The notes beneath the pieces are model-generated. The model ran no database searches, had not been told where the DNA came from, and saw only the letters and a program-made list of their open reading frames with translations. Made by a program: the position numbers and the translations under genes. Below are positions 13,873 to 17,042 of a stretch of DNA of 17,042 nt, piece after piece (positions within the stretch are counted from its first letter, which is position 1; every line of letters begins with the position of its first letter). This DNA comes from CAVSUR01 sp052143655. GTDB lineage: Bacteria > Actinomycetota > Actinomycetes > Streptosporangiales > Streptosporangiaceae. The stretch lies in assembly GCA_052143655.1 (NCBI GenBank), contig JBKQSL010000489.1, forward strand, positions 1-17,042, written 5' to 3'.

Positions 13873-14643
13873 ATGAGTGACGGCACTGACGAGCTGATCC
13901 GGTATTCCGTCAGCCGGGGCATCGCCCGGATCGCGCTGGACTCGCCCGGCAACCGCAACGCGCTGTCCGCCGCAATGATGGCGCAGCTGGGTGCGGCCCT
14001 GGCCGCGGCCGGCGCCGACGACGGGGTGCGTGCGGTCGAGCTGACCCATACCGGCGGGACGTTCTGCGCTGGCGCCGACCTCACTGAGGCGGCGCAGGGC
14101 AGCATGATCGCTGGCGCCGCCGCGCTGATCGGCCTGATGCGCACCATAGTGGTGCTGCCCAAGCCGGTCGTCGGCAGCATCAACGGGCATGTGCGGGCCG
14201 GTGGCATCGGGCTGCTCGGCGCGTGTGACATCGTGCTGGCCGGCCCGGCGTCGACGTTCGCGTTCTCCGAGGTCCGCCTGGGCCTCGCGCCGACGGTCAT
14301 CTCGCTGACCACGCTGCCGCGGCTGACCTCCCGCGCGGCGGCACGGTACTACTTCACTGGCGAGACGTTCGACGCGGCCACCGCCGCGGCCATCGGGCTG
14401 ATCTCCGAGGCCGTGCCTGACATCGACGCGGGCACCGGCGCGGTGCTGGACGCGCTGCGCGCGGCGTCACCCCAGGGGCTGCGGGAAGCCAAGCCGCTGC
14501 TGACGGCGGGCATGCTGGCCGCGATGGACTCGGTCGGCCCGGCGCTCGCCGAGAAGTCGGCGCGGCTGTTCGCCTCACCGGAGGCGCGTGCTGGCATGGC
14601 CGCGTTCCGGGCCCGGCGCCCGCCGCCGTGGGCGGCGGGCTGA
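13873..14643 (+). CDS. Enoyl-CoA hydratase/isomerase family protein, LiuC-like
   Basis: The 256-residue crotonase-fold protein has the oxyanion-hole segments FCAGADLTE and GHVRAGGIGLLGACD, plus a C-terminal helix region. The second catalytic position is kept as E133 (FSEVRLGLAP), but the first, Glu144 of rat mitochondrial hydratase, is G113 here. E133 is followed by LAPTVIS instead of the common GTIPGAGG. That combination resembles methylglutaconyl-CoA hydratase-type (LiuC) and related degradative enzymes more than classical β-oxidation hydratase. It probably acts on a branched or substituted acyl-CoA, but no carboxylase or other leucine-catabolism gene is near. The ATG at 13873 has only GGAAG directly adjoining. 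It stands alone, divergent from the HTH/Clp_N unit. Confidence 0.9.
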   Translation: MSDGTDELIRYSVSRGIARIALDSPGNRNALSAAMMAQLGAALAAAGADDGVRAVELTHTGGTFCAGADLTEAAQGSMIAGAAALIGLMRTIVVLPKPVVGSINGHVRAGGIGLLGACDIVLAGPASTFAFSEVRLGLAPTVISLTTLPRLTSRAAARYYFTGETFDAATAAAIGLISEAVPDIDAGTGAVLDALRAASPQGLREAKPLLTAGMLAAMDSVGPALAEKSARLFASPEARAGMAAFRARRPPPWAAG

Positions 14644-14687
14644 CCAGGTCCGGGCGGCGGGCCGCCTGGCCCTGGCCCTGACTGGTC

Positions 14688-14960
14688 TCAGCCGCGGGCC
14701 GGAACCCGGAAGGTGACGTCAGGTGCGAGCCGGGCGGGTTGCCCCTGCACGGCGTTGAGCGTGACCACGTACTGCCACCGGTGATGGCGGTAGTGCCCGT
14801 GCGACAGGCTGTAGGCACCGCGTGAGCTGCGCGGGTGTACCCGGACCGAGTGCAGCCGCAGGTGCTGGCCGGTCAGCCGGATGACGATCCGGCGGTTGCT
14901 CGCGCCCCCGCGAGGCTGAACCTCCTGCGGGCCAGGAACGGTCCGTAGGATGGCCGTCAT
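14688..14960 (-). CDS. Hypothetical small protein, uncertain
   Basis: A minus-strand frame of 90 residues runs from ATG at 14960 to TGA at 14688. It has mostly G/C third positions and a plausible β-strand pattern (RRIVIRLTGQHLRLHSVRVH, WQYVVTLNAV, DVTFRVPARG). I do not recognise it. It begins within the first codon of the divergent YbjQ-family gene, so the two starts overlap head to head, and its Shine-Dalgarno is weak. It may instead be a decayed gene or a chance frame. It is the only coding candidate in the 315 bases between the enoyl-CoA hydratase and YbjQ genes. A GTG at 14969 could extend it by three residues. Confidence 0.4.
   Translation of the reverse strand: MTAILRTVPGPQEVQPRGGASNRRIVIRLTGQHLRLHSVRVHPRSSRGAYSLSHGHYRHHRWQYVVTLNAVQGQPARLAPDVTFRVPARG
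14946..14951 (+). promoter_or_regulatory. -10 element TAGGAT of a leaderless YbjQ-family transcript
   Basis: TAGGAT fits the actinobacterial TANNNT -10 and ends seven bases before the ATG at 14959, the spacing typical of leaderless starts. No clear -35 is seen. AGGATGG could alternatively serve as a weak ribosome binding site for the same ATG. Confidence 0.45.
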
Positions 14961-15306
14961 GACCGACACTCAGCCGGCGTCCTTCCCGGTGACCACCGGC
15001 CTGGCGCTGCCCGGCATGACCGTGGAGCAGGACCTGGGCGTGGCCTTCGGGCTCGTCGTGCGCAGCATGGGCATCGCCAAGTCGTTCGGCGCGGGCCTGT
15101 CGGCGCTGCGGCAGGGCGAGGTGAGCCAGTACACGGAGTTGCTGGAGGACAGCCGGCGGCACGCCATCGACCGGATGGTGGAAAACGCCCGGCTGCTCGG
15201 CGCCAACGCCGTCGTGGCCATGCGGTTCGACTCCTCCGAGATGGGCCAGCAGCTGACGGAAATCGTCGCCTACGGCACCGCGGTGATCGCCCGCCCGGCC
15301 GGCTAG
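14959..15306 (+). CDS. YbjQ-family (DUF74, heavy-metal-binding domain) protein
   Basis: The 115-residue protein matches the YbjQ/DUF74 layout across its whole length. It has a first strand VTTGLALPGMTVEQDLGVAFGLVVRS, a central helix with ELLEDSRRHAIDRMVENARLLGANAVVAMRFDSSEM, and a last strand LTEIVAYGTAVIARP. Members form small pentamers. The 'heavy-metal-binding' label is historical and no metal ligand set is evident here. ATG at 14959 was preferred to ATG at 14950 because of the upstream TAGGAT and because family members rarely have the extra residues. The DUF1707 gene begins two bases after its stop, so they are co-translated. The cellular role is unknown. Confidence 0.9.
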   Translation: MTDTQPASFPVTTGLALPGMTVEQDLGVAFGLVVRSMGIAKSFGAGLSALRQGEVSQYTELLEDSRRHAIDRMVENARLLGANAVVAMRFDSSEMGQQLTEIVAYGTAVIARPAG

Positions 15307-15308
15307 CG

Positions 15309-15683
15309 GTGCAGGGCCCGGGGCTGCCGCGCGCGCCGATCGACGACGCGGGCCGCGACCGGCTGATCGCGCTGCTGCGCGAGCATTACGCGCAGGGCCG
15401 GCTAGACGACGCCGAGCTGGGCCGCCGGACCGAGCTGGTGCTCGCCGCGCAGTTCGCCGACGATGCCGCGGCCGCCCTCGCCGGGCTGCCGTCCCTGCTG
15501 CCCGGCGCCGGCCGGCCGCGGCCCCGGCTGCGGCGGCGCGGCCACGCCCAGGCTGCCAGCCCGGCCGCGGCCTGGGTGCCGACCGGCGAGCGCTTCCGCG
15601 ACCCGACCTCGAAGGTAGTCATGCGGGTGTGGGTGGACCCGGCGGACGGCAGCAGGCATTACGTGCCCGAGCCGGAGAGCTGA
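15309..15683 (+). CDS. DUF1707 (SHOCT-like) domain protein
   Basis: The 124-residue protein has a DUF1707 domain near its N-terminus (about residues 15-62): RDRLIALLREHYAQGRLDDA, ELGRRTELVLAAQ and ALAGLP. This is the typical 'R-x-r-v-i-x-L-x-x-a-x-x-x-G-R-L-x-x-x-E-x-x-eR' pattern of actinobacterial proteins. A basic, Ala/Pro-rich linker follows. The end is a short β-like segment (SKVVMRVWVDPADGSRHYVPE). There is no membrane helix, unlike many DUF1707 proteins. The GTG start lies two bases after the YbjQ-family stop with no separate strong ribosome binding site, implying translational coupling. Function is unknown; its pairing with YbjQ is the only clue. Confidence 0.85.
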   Translation: MQGPGLPRAPIDDAGRDRLIALLREHYAQGRLDDAELGRRTELVLAAQFADDAAAALAGLPSLLPGAGRPRPRLRRRGHAQAASPAAAWVPTGERFRDPTSKVVMRVWVDPADGSRHYVPEPES

Positions 15684-15839
15684 CGGCGCCTGCCCGCCGG
15701 CCAGGCCGAGCTCGCCGATCTGGACCGGGCCCTCGATGTTCGCGGTCGCCGCAATGGCCTGTGGGCAGGCAGCATGACAGGAGTCCTGCTGAGCCGAAAG
15801 CCTGGGCCCTACCCTGGCTCGTGCCAGCGCAAACGCCAG

Positions 15840-15854
15840 CCCGGGGCGCCCGGG
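15840..15854 (-). terminator. Hairpin CCCGGG-GCG-CCCGGG just after the GH63 stop
   Basis: A 6-bp perfect GC stem with a 3-base loop lies one base beyond the minus-strand stop at 15856-15858. The rest of the 172-base gap to the DUF1707 stop holds no gene and only weaker stems such as CTGGC-TCGT-GCCAG at 15814-15827. Confidence 0.4.
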
Positions 15855-15855
15855 A

Positions 15856-17042
15856 CTACGGCCGCGGCCTGGCGAAAACTTCCCGGATCATGTCGCCCAC
15901 GGTGGGAACGGCACCGTGACGGCGGCGGATCACGTCGGCGATGAGACCGGTCCACCCGGTCTGGTGTGACGCGCCGAGCCCGGCGCCGTTGTCGCCGTGG
16001 AAGTACTCGCTGAAGACCAGGTTGTCGCGCCACTCCGGGTCGCCCTGCAGCCGGTCAGTGCCGCCGAAGCAGGGCCGCCGGCCATCGGCGCCGCGGGTGA
16101 AGATCGAGATCAGCCGGTCCTGCAAGTCGGCGGCCACCTTGTCCAGAGTCAGCTGGCGGCCGGACCCCGCCGGGTACTCGATCGTGAGCTCGTCGCCGTA
16201 GAACCGGTGGTAGCGCTCCAGCACGCTGACCACCAGGTAGTTGATCGGGAACCAGACCGGCCCGCGCCAGTTCGAGTTGCCGCCGAACAGCGGCGTGGTG
16301 GACTCGGCCGGCTCGTAGTCGATCGACGCCCGGTAGCCTTCCACGTCGATCTCGTACGGATGGTCGCGGTGGTAGGCCGACAGGGCGCGCAGCCCGTGCG
16401 GGGACAGGAACGCGCTCTCGTCGAACAGCCGGGACAGCATCCGGCGCAGCCGGTCCTGGCTGACCAGGCTGAGCAGCAGCCGCTGGTCGCCGCTCGTGCC
16501 GCGCAGCACCCCGGCCGACTCGAGCTTGGCCGGGTCCGCCAGGTCGTGGGCGTGCAGGAAGTCGGCGAACTGCTTGCCGACTACCATCGAGCGGTCCAGC
16601 ACGCCCTCGTCCACCACCCCGATGGCCAGGGCCGGGATCATCGACACGATCGACCGCACCCGGAGCGGCACCTCCGTCCCGGACGGGATCCTCAGCCGGT
16701 CGTAGTACAGGCCGTCGGCCTCGTCCCACAGCCCGAGACCCTCCAGCGCGTCCCGGATCGCCGCGAAGTGCTCCAGGAACTTCAGCACCAGGTCGAGCGC
16801 GGGCCGCTGGCCGGTCCGGTGCAAGATCATGGCCATCGAGGCCATCGCCATCGCGTAGAAGCCCATCCAGCCGGTGGCGTCGGACTGCTCCAGCAGGCCG
16901 CCGACGGGCAGGTGCGAGCGGTCGATCGGGCCGATGTTGTCCAGGCCGAGGAAGCCGCCCTCGAACAGGTTGTTGCCCTCGGCGTCCTCGCGGTTGACCC
17001 ACCAGGTGAAGTTCACCAGCAGCTTGTCGAAGATCCGGCTGA
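15856..17042 (-). CDS. GH63/MGH1-like glycoside hydrolase, C-terminal part (5' end outside window)
   Basis: The frame is open to the right edge of the window, so only about 395 C-terminal residues are visible. The sequence FTWWVNREDAEGNNLFEGGF and LGLDNIGPIDRS, followed by QSDATGWMGFYAMAMASMAM, is characteristic of bacterial GH63 (mannosyl-oligosaccharide glucosidase-like) proteins with an (α/α)6 barrel. Further on are FGGNSNWRGPVWFPINYLVV and VFSEYFHGDNGAGLGASHQT, the conserved C-terminal substrate-site segments. Full-length relatives with this sequence type are about 800-900 residues, so roughly half is missing. The family cleaves terminal α-linked glucose. Actinobacterial GH63 also includes shorter glucosylglycerate hydrolases, so the substrate is not fixed. 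No signal peptide can be judged. A GTG at 17016 is an internal codon, not the start. Confidence 0.92.
   Translation of the reverse strand, partial: SRIFDKLLVNFTWWVNREDAEGNNLFEGGFLGLDNIGPIDRSHLPVGGLLEQSDATGWMGFYAMAMASMAMILHRTGQRPALDLVLKFLEHFAAIRDALEGLGLWDEADGLYYDRLRIPSGTEVPLRVRSIVSMIPALAIGVVDEGVLDRSMVVGKQFADFLHAHDLADPAKLESAGVLRGTSGDQRLLLSLVSQDRLRRMLSRLFDESAFLSPHGLRALSAYHRDHPYEIDVEGYRASIDYEPAESTTPLFGGNSNWRGPVWFPINYLVVSVLERYHRFYGDELTIEYPAGSGRQLTLDKVAADLQDRLISIFTRGADGRRPCFGGTDRLQGDPEWRDNLVFSEYFHGDNGAGLGASHQTGWTGLIADVIRRRHGAVPTVGDMIREVFARPRP

Noticed and set aside
14644..14669. CCAGG...CCTGG inverted repeat after the enoyl-CoA hydratase stop
   Set aside because: The arms are only 5 bp and compete with an inner GGCGG/CCGCC stem. 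It is not clearly better than background in this composition, though a terminator there would be sensible.
15778..15788. Palindrome-like CAGGAGTCCTG in the gap before the GH63 gene
   Set aside because: It is short, single, and sits between two converging gene ends where an operator is not expected.
1..17042. CRISPR arrays, tRNA or rRNA genes, insertion sequences, phage genes
   Set aside because: No array of spaced repeats, no tRNA-like fold or CCA-type end, and no transposase, integrase or phage protein was seen among the plausible genes.

Overview
The window is a very GC-rich stretch of bacterial chromosome. Dense coding with G/C-ending codons, frequent GTG starts, several apparently leaderless starts and the gene families present all point to an Actinomycetota member. 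I cannot name the genus. I see no RNA gene, insertion sequence, phage gene or CRISPR array. Most of the region looks like ordinary chromosome, and the interesting material is mainly in the control regions.

Layout. (1) Positions 1-80 hold the last codons of a plus-strand gene, followed by a short tandem repeat and a hairpin. (2) Positions 152-2438 hold an exporter module: a DHA2-type MFS drug-efflux protein (minus) and a divergent TetR regulator (plus). Their shared gap holds two 15-bp palindromes, one of them exactly filling the spacer of a good minus-strand promoter. (3) Positions 2460-4590 hold a GNAT acetyltransferase (minus) divergent from a MocR-type GntR/aminotransferase regulator (plus). 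An AT-rich patch and a 17-bp-period direct repeat lie between them. (4) A perfect 15-bp-stem hairpin separates the MocR gene from lon (minus, 4774-7146). The lon stop region is triplicated in a 15-bp repeat that keeps the stop in frame. Upstream of lon are HAIR-like and ClgR-like sites, which fits known actinobacterial lon control. (5) Positions 7436-11005 hold the threonine pathway genes hom, thrC and thrB (homoserine dehydrogenase, threonine synthase, homoserine kinase). hom and thrC overlap by one base. (6) Positions 11065-12720 hold an amidase-signature enzyme (minus) divergent from a small SRPBCC-fold protein (plus). (7) Positions 12793-13676 hold a two-gene minus-strand unit: a 73-residue HTH protein with a consensus-like promoter covered by two 16-bp palindromes, then a stand-alone Clp N-domain protein. 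(8) Positions 13873-14643 hold an enoyl-CoA hydratase-family protein of LiuC-like type. (9) Positions 14688-15683 hold an uncertain small minus-strand ORF, then a YbjQ-family protein coupled to a DUF1707 protein. (10) Positions 15856-17042 hold the C-terminal part of a GH63 (MGH1-like) glycoside hydrolase on the minus strand, which runs off the end of the window.

How the genes work together. hom-thrC-thrB carry aspartate semialdehyde to threonine. Lon and the Clp N-domain protein both belong to protein quality control but are separated by about 5.6 kb and look independently controlled. The TetR/MFS and HTH/Clp_N units each look like compact self-regulated modules whose operators can be read directly from the sequence. 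The strongest leads are the HTH/Clp_N promoter, the MFS promoter-operator and the MocR direct repeats. I found no evidence of a wholly new system.
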